NCBI GenBank assembly: GCA_001599715.1 | Contig: BCHU01000001.1 | Location: forward strand, 1,535,634 to 1,599,633 | DNA: 64,000 nucleotides | Direction: 5' to 3' | Source: Phaeotremella fagi | Taxonomy: Eukaryota > Basidiomycota > Tremellomycetes > Tremellales > Phaeotremellaceae | Part shown: positions 10,162 to 21,754 of the stretch, in pieces | How the letters are laid out: each line of letters starts with the position of its first letter | How positions within the stretch are numbered: the stretch's first letter is position 1 | Notes under the pieces: model-generated | Databases searched by the model: none | Seen by the model: only the letters and a program-made list of their open reading frames with translations | What the model was told of the DNA's origin: nothing | Made by a program: the position numbers and the translations under genes

Positions 10162-12362
10162 CTAAGCTTCGAAGACGTATTTAGGGATTTGAGGTAATTT
10201 TTCCCATTCATTTTCCCAATTCTCTGGTAAAGATCCAGACTTGTCTAAAGCCGGGACACCGAAGACGGCAGTTGCGATCCACGTCGTCAAGGAACCCTCG
10301 CAAGCTCTACCTAACAAACTCGGTAAGACACTTCTTGAGAAGATGACGTTTGAATTTGGATCTGATTGGACTAATCTCCCTTGCCTTTCCGAACCACTTT
10401 CTTGATTTGGGATTTCGATATTCTTCAATCCAGCTACACCACCTGCCGTCCTTGCTCGTGCCCAACCAATCTCTTCATCTCCACCTCGACTCTTCTCTCC
10501 AGAGAATGCTTGAACTAACGCTCGTCCATCTTCTCCTTGACCGTAAATAGCCCATCCGGCTTCAGCAGTTTTCAATGGTCTTCCTTTAGATGACGTAATC
10601 TTATGAACTCTTAGATACCAATTAGGTGAACTTTCTTGAGGTGGAATTAAAAAGGTTTCAACTTCGACATCAGCCCATGGTCTCCAGCCAGAACGAAGAT
10701 GGACATCAGGTGTACCTCTCCCTACGATTCTAGCGTTTAGAGGAACTCTTCTCACGCGCCAAGTTTCTCCATCGGCAGAATCTACTTCTGGACTACCGTC
10801 GTGCAATGCTAGCATTGAATCGGCAGCTAATTGCTCTAAATCGAGATCACCTGTTGAACAACTGAAACCGAATGAAGAGGAGTAAGCGAATTTACTATAT
10901 TTTTCTGAAGCATGACGAAGGGCGTAGTGAGCGTATTGACCTGAAGATAACAAGAATGCGTGACCACCTAGTCGACACATGATATGAGCTGGATCAGGTA
11001 GTGCTTTGATAGGTGGAAGTAAATCCGTTGGCCAAGGGAGTTCTGAAGAAGACCAGAATGGATGACTGGCGGGAGCTCCAAGACAAGCAAAAGCTTTCAT
11101 ACACCAATAAGGTGAACCTAATCATAAGTCAGTACAACACAGATTAGGCTCAATTGAAGACTTACCAGGGGCGTTATAATTCTCTGTCATGTTCATGTTA
11201 TCATATCCATAACCAATATTCAAAGTTCCATCACTTCTGAAAATGTCCACATTATCACTCCAACTCCTAAGATGTCTCAAGACTAAACCTTTGATGTGAC
11301 CCCAAGTAAGTGGTGCTGGAGGTGCAAGGTCGACAAGAGGAAGAGCTGAGAAGGTAGCAATGACGGCGAATCGATAAACCATGGATCGACCGAATGGAAT
11401 AGCTGCACCATCATCTGCAAAGTAGTAGATGAAATCCTGGATGAAATCTAGAGCTCTTTGGCGATAAGCCTTGGAACGAACTGGATCCGTCTCGACTGCA
11501 AGCTACAAGAGATTAGTTTGTATTAGGACCACTGACTTACCTTTGAGTAAACCAATTGAGAAAATTGGATAGCAAAACTTCCAGAATAGTAGTCAAGCTG
11601 CATAACACCTTCTGGACCATCTCTACTCCAACCAGATGAAGCGGCAGCGGAGCCGGTAGCTGGGTTAGGTGGGAGTTGGAAAGAGTCTAAACGATCTAGA
11701 TCTTTTGCCATTTGTTCAGGATTGAATAGATTTGAACCAATAGCTCTTAAAGCAGTGTTGGCAAAAACACGGAACCACAACCAATTAGCTAAGCATGATG
11801 TTAGCCATCTTTCCTTATGTTGCATTCTGACTCACTATCTGGCATAGGACGACTATTACATGAATTGAGGAATTCAGCGATATTCGATTTAACTTCGTCT
11901 GTTTGGTGATTGAAGAATTTTTCAGGTGCCAAGGCGATAGCATAGCTCAATGGAGACATCTCCACCATTCTCTGATCTTTAGCCTTGGCTGCACCCCAAT
12001 ATTCTGGACTTTTTGGATCCGTTCCAGCCGCCAAACCGTTGAACCAACGTTGTGCTCCTGCATAATCGCCTCCACCGACTAAGAGGGATGTTAAACCCCA
12101 AAGAGGTCTGGCGAACGTCTCGAAAGCAACAGCTTTTAAATCGTAATGAGTCGCTGTTGAGCCGATACTGATGATTGCGCCTCCTGGAGATGTGTGTTGG
12201 GCCAGTGGATCCAGCACTGTCACGGAAGGCTCTTAGCAGGCTGTTGTCCACTCCACTGGATTCGGGAAAAGAGAAAAACTCACTAGCGATACAAGCCTTC
12301 TCAACATCGTCGCGAGTTTGGAAGGGGTTACCGATGAAGTTACTTTTAGCTAATAGTACCAT
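10162..12362 (-). CDS. DUF2264 family protein (putative glycoside-hydrolase-like)
   Basis: The start is ATG at 12362 ([20 protein letters not shown]). An intron rejoins the frame as [17 protein letters not shown], and the stop is TAG at 10162-10164. The N-terminal half shows the family pattern: [65 protein letters not shown]. The C-terminal half contains [27 protein letters not shown]-type aromatic patches and a beta-rich region. The size (about 650 residues) suits the family. There is no signal peptide, so a cytosolic enzyme is implied. DUF2264 proteins have an alpha/alpha-toroid followed by a beta domain, and bacterial relatives sit in glycan-use loci; I recall some being classed as GH154 beta-glucuronidases, which needs checking. 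A CCGG-type dyad lies about 130-150 bp upstream of the start. Confidence 0.85.
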
Positions 12363-12488
12363 TGTCGAATGTGGTGTAGTCACTTGTATGCTCGTCGAAA
12401 TTATATACTGAACCCATCCAATGTATCCATCCCATTTATGAGATTTCATGACAACTTTATCACGGCCCGCTCGACCCGCTGGTGGGTT

Positions 12489-12513
12489 CCGGTCGATTTG
12501 AACCGGGGACCGG
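12489..12513. promoter_or_regulatory. CCGGTC...GACCGG dyad upstream of DUF2264 gene
   Basis: CCGGTC (12489-12494) and GACCGG (12508-12513) form a perfect 6-bp inverted repeat, with a third CCGG (12503-12506) between them. The surrounding DNA is AT-rich. CGG/CCG triplets in dyads are typical Zn2Cys6 factor sites. The dyad lies 127-151 bp upstream of the start codon. Confidence 0.5.
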
Positions 12514-12635
12514 ACGTCAATACTCATCTGTGATCTATATCGTATCCTTACATATCTCTAAATATACTCGTACAAGATGTGTTCAATGTTTGAGCATCCC
12601 ATCAAATGAAGGTCTCACATCCATCGAAACAAGAT

Positions 12636-12950
12636 TTATTCACTTCCAACCACAGACCGCTTCTTCCTTGCATTGAGAATATCCTCCTGTATGTAGTACC
12701 ACACAGCTTCCTCATCTTCCTTATCAGGAGTAGGTAAACGGGTTGTGAGTCTATCATGGAGCTCTACATTCTGTCGTGTTAAGGTAGAAAGAGCTATGAA
12801 TTAATGTATCAGCTAGGTTATAAGTTTGACAATGGATGAGAACTAACGTGTCGTCGTCGTTTGGGGTGATTCAGTGGCTACAGTGGTGGCTTCAGTGGAT
12901 TGAGCCATCTGACTATCTGTGGATTCGTTGGCCTTTGGATCAGTCGACAT
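12636..12950 (-). CDS. Small protein, about 86 aa, two exons (tentative)
   Basis: ATG at 12950 (MSTDPKANESTDSQMAQ) opens a Ser/Thr-rich stretch to PQTTTT. An intron with GT-AG ends (about 12795-12848) follows, then LSTLTRQNVELHDRLTTRLP and EEAVWYYIQEDILNARKKR, ending with TAA at 12636-12638. The second exon looks like a short amphipathic helix with a basic end. No family is recognised; small subunits of kinetochore, mediator or mitochondrial complexes often look like this. The frame may extend upstream through an acceptor at about 12971, so the start is uncertain. Support comes from an intact frame across a clean splice junction. Confidence 0.45.
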
Positions 12951-13621
12951 TTCGACGTCTTGGGAGGATCTAAGATTGAGAGATTAAATGGACAAGCGAT
13001 GCTTATATCAACATGACTCCAAGGGAAACAAAGGACCTTATGGTATAAAGGAGTTCGTGAACAGATCATTCCGTTCATTTGGTCTTTCAAACGTTTATGA
13101 AATCACAAAGCACCGATTTTCCATCTGTCCTAGTTCAGTATCTGAGGAACATATTATTTGACGCCAATCGATGAATCAGTGACAAGTCAAAAAGTACTGC
13201 TGAGCGTCATTAACAAACTGCTACGGTAGTGATTAGTGAATGTGCGCCAACGAATGAATTCTTTATCTCCACGAGTACAAGCGAGCTCTAATTTGACAGA
13301 TCTGCAGTCTGTCAGGTGATGTGATCAATTGTGAAGGTCTTCTAAGGTCGATAACGATCTCTGAAGATCGTCCAAGTCAGCCTCTCATCTTGTATGACGT
13401 AAAATTTTACCATATGAAATTTGCCACCGTCAATGAAAATAAACATGATAGCTTTTAGAGGATTTGCAGTCATCTATCTCATCTTATACCCCTTTTCATA
13501 CATCCAACAACCACAACACAAACGGTCGCATAGAATAACAGTATAGCATAGCATTGACCTCAACATCCACCCGTTAGACTTACAGCAATTATATCTTATT
13601 ATCACGCGACAACACGACGTA
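12951..13621. other. Divergent intergenic region (671 bp)
   Basis: Lies between the tentative small gene and Rab18. It holds a TGACAG-N9-CTGTCA inverted repeat (13294-13314) and an AC-rich leader just upstream of the Rab18 ATG. No RNA gene or convincing ORF is seen. Confidence 0.45.
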
Positions 13622-14860
13622 ATGGCAACTGAACAACAGTACCCAACAAATCTAAAACTTCTGCTGATAGGGAATTCCAGTGTTGGTATGTCGTTCTTAC
13701 TCGCGTTTGAACTTGGAATATCGATTATGGAAGCTCGTATTTGAATAATTGACGATCGAACTCGCGAGTCTATTGGACTGACTCTGCTTTTTAGGCAAAT
13801 CTTCTTTATTGCTACGTTTTACAGACGATGATTTCATAGCCGAGGAGGAGACGGCTGCTACGATTGGTGTCGATTTCAAAGTCAAGAGTTTAGAGCTAGA
13901 AGGTAGGAAATACAAGTTATCGATATGGGTAAGTGGATTGTCATTTCTCAGGGTGGCTGTGTGAGGTCTACGGGGATCATATGTTTTGTTTTGTGGTCAA
14001 AAAACTGAAGGTTGTCATTTGTGACCAGCCAGCTGTGTCGCCTGGAAATGGGAAATGATTGGAACTCTTTTGATAAGCAACAATCATGATACTAACCTAC
14101 GGCTTCTATTTAAAGGATACCGCTGGGCAGGAACGTTTTAGAAGTCTTACATCTTCGTATTACAGAGGTGCACAGGGCATCATTTTAGGTGAGTCAAGTC
14201 GTCAAATCGTCTTGTGTTTTCTCAAAACTGCCCTCGCTAACCATTTCACCTTACTAGTTTATGACGTCTCTTCACGGAAAACTTTCGAGGAGCTTATCAA
14301 ATGGTTCCAGGAGATTGATAGATATTGTGGGGAACACGTTGTCAAGCTGATAGTGGGAAACAAGATAGACAAAGTGAGTTTACGCGTTATTTTTGATTTC
14401 AGATGATGGATGTCCTCTCGTTGGCAATCCTGGATCTATCTCTCTTTCTGGCTTGGAGACTTTTACTGATCTTCACACAGGAATTCTCGAGACAGGTTTT
14501 GACAGCTGAAGGGGAAGATTTTGCTAAGCGGATGGGTACACTGTTTGTTGGTGAGTAACCGCTGTTTTTGAATGTGTCTAGACTATCATGCTGATTTGTG
14601 AACTCCGTCGTTAGAATGTTCAGCTAAAGCCAATGTTGGAGTAATGCAGGCTTTCCAGGAATTAGTGGGACAGGTAAATATCAATTTTGATCGTCAAACA
14701 TGTTACTAACAGAAACACCCGGCAATAGATACTCGACACACCATCCTTATGGTCAAAAGGAGCTCAACCCATCAGACCAGGCGGAAGTACCAAACGTGAA
14801 GAGACAGTAGAGCTCACAGAAGAGAGTGGTTGGTTGCCTAGTTTGGGTTGTTCGTGTTAG
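13622..14860 (+). CDS. RAB18: Rab18-type small GTPase
   Basis: The start is ATG at 13622 ([26 protein letters not shown]-loop split by an intron). Then come [15 protein letters not shown] (switch I), [22 protein letters not shown] (switch II), GNKIDK and ECSAKAN (base-binding motifs). The end is SLGCSC with TAG at 14858-14860. The C-terminal CSC should be geranylgeranylated. Interior features such as [16 protein letters not shown] and [19 protein letters not shown] match Rab18 more than Rab1/Ypt1. Rab18 works at the ER and lipid droplets (family knowledge). Intron 2 (about 13929-14115) is long for this genome and carries a TACTAAC branch site. At about 215 residues the length is normal for the family. 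Confidence 0.9.
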
Positions 14861-15166
14861 AAATTTACTTAGATTTGACTACTTTTTGTACATTGCTGTC
14901 ACTTGTAACATTATAATCATATGATATATCTAGATGTGCTTGTTCACCTTGACATTAGATGATCGTTTTGCAGCGATTACCTTTCAACATGCCAGTATAG
15001 CAAAATAAATGTATATATAGAGTAAATCATGGATAGAGCCCCATGGGAACCGGTCACCCGGTCCGGAAAAAATCGTAATGTCAAGCAAAGCTTAACTTAT
15101 TGTGAATCACATCTACACTAAACATATCGAAGAAGCAGGTTAAACTGGACTTCAAATCCATACTAG
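14861..15166. promoter_or_regulatory. Promoter of the Zn2Cys6 factor (306 bp)
   Basis: 3' flank of Rab18 and upstream region of the factor gene. A compact GC-rich cluster at 15049-15066 interrupts AT-rich DNA. A GTATATATAG stretch at 15011-15020 is TATA-like but sits about 150 bp upstream of the start codon. Confidence 0.5.
15049..15066. promoter_or_regulatory. ACCGGT/CCGGTCCGG cluster upstream of Zn2Cys6 factor
   Basis: The segment ACCGGTCACCCGGTCCGG contains three CCGG elements and a perfect ACCGGT palindrome, 101-118 bp upstream of the factor's start codon. It resembles the elements upstream of the DUF2264, GH115 and dioxygenase genes, which suggests autoregulation (inference). Confidence 0.5.
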
Positions 15167-18100
15167 ATGAATAAAATGGATCCAGCGGAGGGTGACAGTG
15201 ATCATAGTTCTGGCGATGAGGGTCCTAGTCACCAAGATACGAAAGTTGGGGTGGTGAAACCAGCGGGTTCCAACAGTGAGTAGACCTAATTCCTCCGATC
15301 CGTGAAAGATCTTCACTTGAAGTTGAACTGATTCACTTCGTTAGGAGCATGTGTGAGTACCTCATCCGATGCTATATATCATTCGGGAAGCGCTTCATCC
15401 AAGAGGTTTGAAGCGTTTCCAGTGGGAATGCAAAGTGGCTGGTTGAAAATGATCAAAACCTCCTTTTCTCTCGCTAACGATACTACAACAGGATTTCTGT
15501 CATCGAATGAAAATGAGATGCATTGGAAAAGAAAATCCACCGTGTAATCGATGTAGATCATCTGGTCATCTGTGTACTTTTGATGGTCCTCGACGCTCAA
15601 AATCTTCGAAAGTAGAAGAGTGGGTGGCCGTTACGTTTCGTTGCAAGGAGGATAGACTGATGATCATCTTAGTCGATTGCGCGTTGTTGAAGCTCAAATG
15701 GGGGCTGTCCAAGGAAGTCTACAGGAGTTACTTCAGCTACAACGTAATTCAGCACTTGCTTCTACCTCAGTGGTTACTCCTGTGTCGACTAATTTCTCAC
15801 AAGATGGTAAGCAGATCAGATTGAAAGAATGATAACTTACCTGATTTCCAGTGAATGTCTCTGGTGCTCCTTCCAATAGGCAATCCTTCAAGGCATCTCC
15901 CATGGAAACTTATACGACGCCCAACACTGTTGCCAGTTATGAATCACTTTTCGAGAGTCACATCTTACCTCAACAAGCATCCATGTCGCAAAATCAAGTC
16001 AACCTTCATCCCTCGCCTCAAGGACAAAACATGAGTGGACAAATGTTTGAACCTCAAAACTCTATCAACTATGGTCAATCTACTACTATACCAGTACAGG
16101 TGAATCCCGCCCCTGGTCGAAATTATCAACAACAGCAACAATCAACCTCTATGCAACATCCAGGCTTAATTACGGATTGGAATCGGATGCCACACGTTTC
16201 GCAACACCCTCAAAATCAGCAGCAGCAACAGCATCACTCACAGGGACAATCACAAACTCTTATGCCTACAAATAACCCAACGAACGAATCGTCTGCCCAA
16301 GTCTCAGACGATGAGGAAGATGGAGATCCCTTGGAACCTGGAGCTATACTCGCGCCTTGGGATAACATGCTATCTTTAGCTGAAGCAGCGAGACTTCAAG
16401 CTGATGGGCATTCTGTGCGTCAAGGTCACAGTGGGATTGTCCCGCCTGAGGATACTGGTATATCAAGTCGAAAAAAGGGTCGTAATGATAGCAAGAAACG
16501 ATCGCAGCCGTTTGACTATGAGACGCATTCCGAATTGGTTCGTGAGAATTTGACTGAAGATGTCAAGAAAAGAAAAACAGAGTCTTTAGCTACCGCTTTC
16601 GCATCCGATACCCATGCTACGGCCAGTGCTTCTGAAGGTGCTAGAGCTGCTAATACTGGCTTGGCACATTCTTTTCCAGATGTGGTGGATTTGGGTTATT
16701 GTACTGAAAAGGAGGGGAGAGAGATGTTTGATCTGTGAGTAAATTACTCGGGAGACCGGTCGATATGTTCTGATCAGCTCCTATGATTAGATTCTTCAAA
16801 GGGAGTCACATCTACATACCTATTTTTGAGCCAGAAGTAGATACATGGGAAAGGTGAGTCCGCTTAAACATCCAAACTCATCCACTGCTCACACCTCACA
16901 GTCTCAGAGTCCGATCTCCTTTTACGATAACGACGTTGATCATGATTGGAACAAAGGTCAGAGACGCTGGAGGACCTCTGTCTACATTACAAACTCTGTC
17001 GAAACAACACGCCGAAAGGATCGGGATGGGTACTTTGTTTACGCCAATATCTCGAATTGAAGCTTTACAGGCAATGACTGTCTTAGCAGCGTTTGGAGAT
17101 ACGTCATGGCGTCCTGGAGGCCATGCTTTGAGGATGGCAATGGACATGGGGTTATATCGATGTTTGAATAACCTCGCTCAGAGAGGCATGGGGGCTGGAA
17201 AGACTAGAGAGGAGGTTTCGGAGGAGAGAGGTTTGGTCGTCGGTGCTCGAGCTTGGTTGGCGGTAAGTTTGGATTTTGGAACTGCAGCTCATGTTTTCAT
17301 AGCTGTACAAATTGGAATGCGAGTGAGTTACCCTTGCATACGTGTTTGACCATTTTTGTATACTAATACGATTTATCTAGGATGGCGTACAATTTGGGAC
17401 GACCTGCATTATTTGCTGGAGAGATAACGATCCGACACGCCAGAAAATTTTTGGAGCATCCATTGTCCATTCAAACTGACAGTCGACTTGTTGCTTCGTG
17501 CGAACTGTTGACCATAAGATGTGAGTGGTGTTGATCATTCAGCAAAGCTTACTGTTCAGTGCCTCTACATGAACCATTTTCTACATTCCCGAAACAACCC
17601 AAAAAAGATTTGGATGAGACGATCAGGAGTTTCAACAAGGAATTCGACGATTGGCTCAAATACTGGGAGGACTACTATAAAAGACAAGGATTGCCGGAGG
17701 GTCATTTCTTGAGAGAATCACGTATGTGCTTTGGATTGATTCTAAGCCTTCAAACTGACATCATTCAGTGTTAACACAACAATGTCATGCCATGTAGGCC
17801 ACCGCGTTTTGTCATGGACCTATAACTGATCAATACTCGTAGTCTGCACGTCAATGCTAAAGTCCTTCAAGGAGTTCGATCAAAGAGAGATGTTGCAGTT
17901 TTGTCACCAGAAAGGAGAGCTTGTTTGGTACGAGCTATCAAAGCTGCCGAGAAATTAGTGAGGATGGCTTTGTACTCGCAGCAATACTCTCAAAACTTCA
18001 AATATGGTAAGTCCAGTTATTTTTGTTGCAAGGATTGGACTGACGTAACGTAGGAAATCATTACACCCGTGAGTCTCATCGTGACCTCAGATCTTGAAAG

Positions 18101-18961
18101 CTCACGCCTACTTTTAGATGTTGGTATTGCGGTAGCCGCTCGTTTCTTGATCCGTCTTACCAGTCTTCTTCCCGAAGAAGTCAACCTAAGGCAAGTTGGA
18201 AGAGATGTGGAAGACATTGCCAGAGTCTTGTCACAGGGTAGGCCCACTTGTTGTAATCATCTCTATCCTCGACTGACAGCCTTCCTAGTTCCTGGCTTCC
18301 AATTTGCGCAAGTACTCAAAGGTGTTGTTACCAAAGCAAGAAGGAAACGTGTACTTCCACCGTCTTCGCGAGCATCATCTCCACCACCTGGTGTCAATCC
18401 AATGTCAAGAAGAACTTGGGATATGGTGACAGCCGACACTTCGTCATTGGCACCTGGCAACCTAAATCAAAATCAAGGATCTTTGCAGCAGCACATGAAT
18501 CCTTTCAACTTTGACGCCTCACCACCAGTACTCGGAACAGTTGGAAGCGGAACAGGAGATGGAATGGTTTCGCATCTTGACTTTTTGTACGCTGAACAAC
18601 TGTTTTCAGATACACAGCCACGAAATGATGTGCTCGCGAACGTAAGTGTTATTGATGACCGCTTGCCAAGACTTATTCCATTTCAGACTGAACTCCAACC
18701 GGACATTCCTATGGGCTATGTGGGGGGCGGTACCACAGATCAATTCTTCAATTTGGATGCGTGGTTCCCTTTCCCACCGTTAGGTACGTCTTGGTTGCGC
18801 AACAAACACTAACGATTGTAGACACAGAAGGCAGCTTGAGCCTGCGACCATCGGGTCAGATCCAAAACCTTGATAATGACAATAGATTACTTGGTCATCT
18901 TCCTGCACAGCAAAATGATGAAAGAGACACAATTGATTCCGGAAGATCTGTTTGGTGGTGA
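15167..18961 (+). CDS. Zn2Cys6 fungal-specific transcription factor
   Basis: The start is ATG at 15167 (a second ATG is at 15176). The finger is rebuilt only with an 8-nt exon (15345-15352): NRAC | DFCHRMKMRC, then IGKENPPCNRCRSSGHLC, giving C-x2-C-x6-C-x6-C-x2-C-x6-C. After an intron the frame gives VEDRLRVVEAQMGAVQ, the usual coiled-coil dimerisation helix. A Gln/Ser-rich region (NYQQQQQS, QNQQQQQHH) and an acidic patch (SDDEEDGDPLEPG) follow. The fungal middle homology domain begins around LGYCTEKEGREMFDLFFKG and IYIPIFEP and includes RPGGHALRMAMDMGLYRCL and RPALFAGE. The final exon is joined at PPL-DTEGSLSLRP and stops at 18961. Such factors bind CGG-containing sites as dimers; CCGG clusters occur in its own promoter. 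It is a nuclear regulator, possibly of carbohydrate use (inference). Confidence 0.88.
15345..15352 (+). other. 8-nt microexon inside the zinc finger
   Basis: GAGCATGT lies between an acceptor (ttag, 15341-15344) and a donor (gtgagt, from 15353). It supplies the codons completing Arg-Ala-Cys, with the first cysteine of the finger. The next exon starts at 15492 with GATTTCTGT (Asp-Phe-Cys). Without it the C-x2-C pair is lost. Confidence 0.7.
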
Positions 18962-19133
18962 TTGTTGAACTTGGTAGTGTAGTCGTACTACAAGTATGTA
19001 ATCGTGCCCACATCGATCGCCAATTCCGAAATTTAATTTTGTGGAATTTACGAATTTACGCCCACGTCAAATGTTTGTTCGATTACTAAGTGCATTTGTT
19101 TCACCTTTTTCATAACACTTTCTTCATATCAAT

Positions 19134-20256
19134 ATGCCTTTTACACCTTTAGAAACTTTCATTGGCGGTCTTTTGCTGCATCTTTCATCGTCGTCACTAC
19201 TCTCTGGTACGGGTAGAGTTCTTGGTATATCAGGGATTGTAGATGGTAGTTTGACTGGAAAGGGTTGGGACAGAAAATGGAGATTGGCTACGATATCTGG
19301 GTTACTGGCTGGACCTGTCGTTGTACAACTGCTTGGAGCTGACGTCTGGCTACCTGAGGATGCTTCTCAAAGTTGGACTGGACTTGTACAAGGTGGATTC
19401 ACGAGATTGATAGTAGCTGGTACATTGGTAGGATTTGGTAGTAGACTTGGATCAGGTTGTACCAGGTAAGCTTGAGATTTCATCATCATTTTTTGCACTA
19501 ACTTAAAACGTGTCTAGTGGTCATATGCTTTGTGGGGTGTCTCGACTGTCTCCTCGATCAATCGTCGCCACGATTACTTTCTTCTCTACAGCTGTCGTCA
19601 CGGCGTACATATCATCTGCACCCATATCTTCCTCCACATCTCCGGCATATCTTTTATCCTTGCCGTCGTCAAGCACGACGGCGGGCCTCACAGGTCTTCT
19701 AGCAACGGTAGTAGTTGGCCATTTGGGTCTTCGATGGTATCTAACCCATACTCTCAATCCCAAAAAGACGAACAAAACTCCAGCAGACTCGTCGTTCAAA
19801 GTTCGAAAACAGCTACCATACTTCTTGTCTGGTCTTACATTCTCCCTCGGTCTATTAGTCTCTGGTATGAATTCGCCTACAAAGGTTATCTCTTTCCTAC
19901 GTTTGATGCCTCTTTCTACTAAATTCGATCCATCTCTATCATTGATCATCCTAGGCGGTGTAATACCCAACGCGATACATTACTTCTCAGCCATCAAAGG
20001 AAAGCAATCACCTCACTACTCTTGGGAGAAATGGTCCTTGCCAGCTGCGAACGAGATTACTACTAGGTTGGTGGTAGGCTCGGCCATCTTTGGGGTTGGG
20101 TGGGGATTGGCTGGAGTCTGTCCTGGTCCAGCCATAGTCGGTGTTTCTCAAACTCTGGTCGAAGGACTCTCAGGCAACGGTTGGCAAGGGTTGCAAGGTG
20201 TAGCTGCTTTCATGGCGAGTTTGATTGGTGGTATGAGTTTAGCAAAGGTTTTTTAG
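19134..20256 (+). CDS. YeeE/YedE-type sulfur (thiosulfate) transporter
   Basis: The start is ATG at 19134; one intron (19466-19517) joins GSGCT to SGHMLCG; the stop is TAG at 20254-20256. The protein is about 356 residues with multiple hydrophobic spans and an internal two-fold layout. The first half has [26 protein letters not shown]. The second half has FLSGLTFSLGLLVSGM and GVGWGLAGVCPGPAIVGVS. The conserved cysteines in GCTSGH and GVCPGPA are those expected to relay thiosulfate in bacterial YeeE/TsuA. Function is therefore inorganic sulfur uptake across a membrane, probably the plasma or mitochondrial membrane (inference). It follows the Zn2Cys6 factor by only 172 bp on the same strand, but that gap lacks a CCGG dyad. 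A fungal gene of a mainly bacterial family is a transfer candidate. Confidence 0.85.
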
Positions 20257-20490
20257 AACGTGTTCATTAGATAACTAGAATATCAGACTTTTGTACTGTA
20301 TGTACTACATTTGATTTTGTGAGAGATATTGATTCTTTGCCCCACGTACAAACCGAATATGTTACATTTACAATCCTAACATACATTTCCCTACAGAACT
20401 ATGTTACTTCACTGTACTCGTACACACAGTCTATCTGAACCTCCTACTAAAACTACATAATATTCCTCGAAACTCAATTCCTGCCTCTCC

Positions 20491-21060
20491 TCATGGCCTG
20501 ATACTAACCCTATAATAAGACTTTATACCCTTGTCGTTCTCGCAAGTAAGATCTTCGCATGTGAACATTCTTGCCACTTTCTTTAAATCATCCCACGAAT
20601 TGATCGTAAAATCCGTTGGGATAGTTCTAAAATTCGAAGTTTGGTCTTGATCCTGTTCGAGACCATCACTAGTTTCACCATCCCAAACCGTAGAGTGGGG
20701 TTTGACGGGTAAAAAGCGGATTTCGACGTTATCTTTGTATTTACTGTAGGGTGCTTGTAGTTTTTGACATACTTCCAACAGCCTAATTGATGCCAATAAT
20801 ACTCCCACTCCTGTTTCTTTGATGCCTCTACGATCAGTGGCCCTTGAGAGTGATGATGCTGAAGGTCGTAGCTCGTAAAGCATTTCGGCGATCGATCCAC
20901 CATGTGTTCTGCCACTGCATAATCTGACAGTCGGTTTTGCGGTGTTTTCGTGCGTGATGATATCGAAGGAGGGCCAAAATGTGAGAACGACTTTCTTACG
21001 CGAATTTGTCGCAGAGCTGGTGGGAGTCGTGGTGGAGTCGATGGTGTTACTTTCTGTCAT
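20491..21060 (-). CDS. Hypothetical protein, 189 aa, single exon
   Basis: ATG at 21060 (MTESNTIDSTTTPTSSATNS) and stop at 20491. A Ser/Thr-rich N-terminus precedes KKVVLTFWPSFDIITHENTA, LCSGRTHGGSIAEMLYELRP and GVGVLLASIRLLEVCQKLQ. The C-terminal half has NVEIRFLPVKPHSTVWDGE and CEDLTCENDKGIKSYYRVS. No signal peptide or membrane span is visible. I do not recognise the family; it reads as a small soluble alpha/beta protein. The gene is convergent with the sulfur transporter gene and divergent from the SDR-like gene. Confidence 0.6.
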   Translation of the reverse strand: MTESNTIDSTTTPTSSATNSRKKVVLTFWPSFDIITHENTAKPTVRLCSGRTHGGSIAEMLYELRPSASSLSRATDRRGIKETGVGVLLASIRLLEVCQKLQAPYSKYKDNVEIRFLPVKPHSTVWDGETSDGLEQDQDQTSNFRTIPTDFTINSWDDLKKVARMFTCEDLTCENDKGIKSYYRVSIRP

Positions 21061-21754
21061 ATCTTGAGGAAGGGCGAGAGATGTTGAATGAAGACTAACC
21101 TTGGAGGAAACTGCTTGGATTTATCTCTTTTTCCATTTGACTCTCCGCTCAAACAAGGTCAAAGCAGGAAAGGAGTGTCAGCTGTACGAGTTTCAAAGCG
21201 CAGTCTGAGAATGAAAACAAACCACTCCTTTGCATCTGATAGTGTAAAATGATGAAAGGATGGATTCTCATGAGGTCATCGATCTAATCTCTTGACAATA
21301 CAGTATTATCAGTATGCACCACATCCCCTCAGTGCTGCGGAAACCTCTTATACCCACATGCAGTGAACTGATACGATCTTCATCGTTATGAAGAGAATCT
21401 TCTCATCACTGATCGTTGATTGGAAACATCCTTCCTTTCGCTGGAAGGGAATCCTTTACTTCGTCGGTGAATCCCATCATTCCTGACAATAGTTTGTGTG
21501 AAGAGCAACGGCCTGACAAATATAACGTTTTCAAGACTGATTGAGCTATTACAGATGATCATTTTTAAGTCGATCTCACGGAAGGAATCGACCAATGTGG
21601 TTACCACTCATTTGAACTTTCGTCAAAGGAGGTGATTGACGAAGCTGTCAAAGTGCTTCTAGCGAAAATATATAGACAAGACACCAGAAACGATGAAGAT
21701 CATAATCTTTCCCCTCATCTCAAGATTTACTTCACTCAGAATCAATAAGCTAGA
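21061..21754. promoter_or_regulatory. Divergent promoter region (694 bp)
   Basis: Lies between two divergent genes. A TATA-like AATATATAGAC occurs near 21667, about 85 bp upstream of the SDR-like start. No RNA gene or strong repeat is seen. Confidence 0.4.

Noticed and set aside
12489..12513. tRNA T-arm-like sequence on the minus strand (GGTTCAAATC)
   Set aside because: No acceptor or anticodon arm can be built around it; the flanks form a CCGGTC/GACCGG hairpin instead, so a binding dyad fits better.
18962..19133. Zn2Cys6 factor control of the adjacent YeeE/YedE gene
   Set aside because: The 172-bp gap contains no CCGG dyad like those at the four other promoters.
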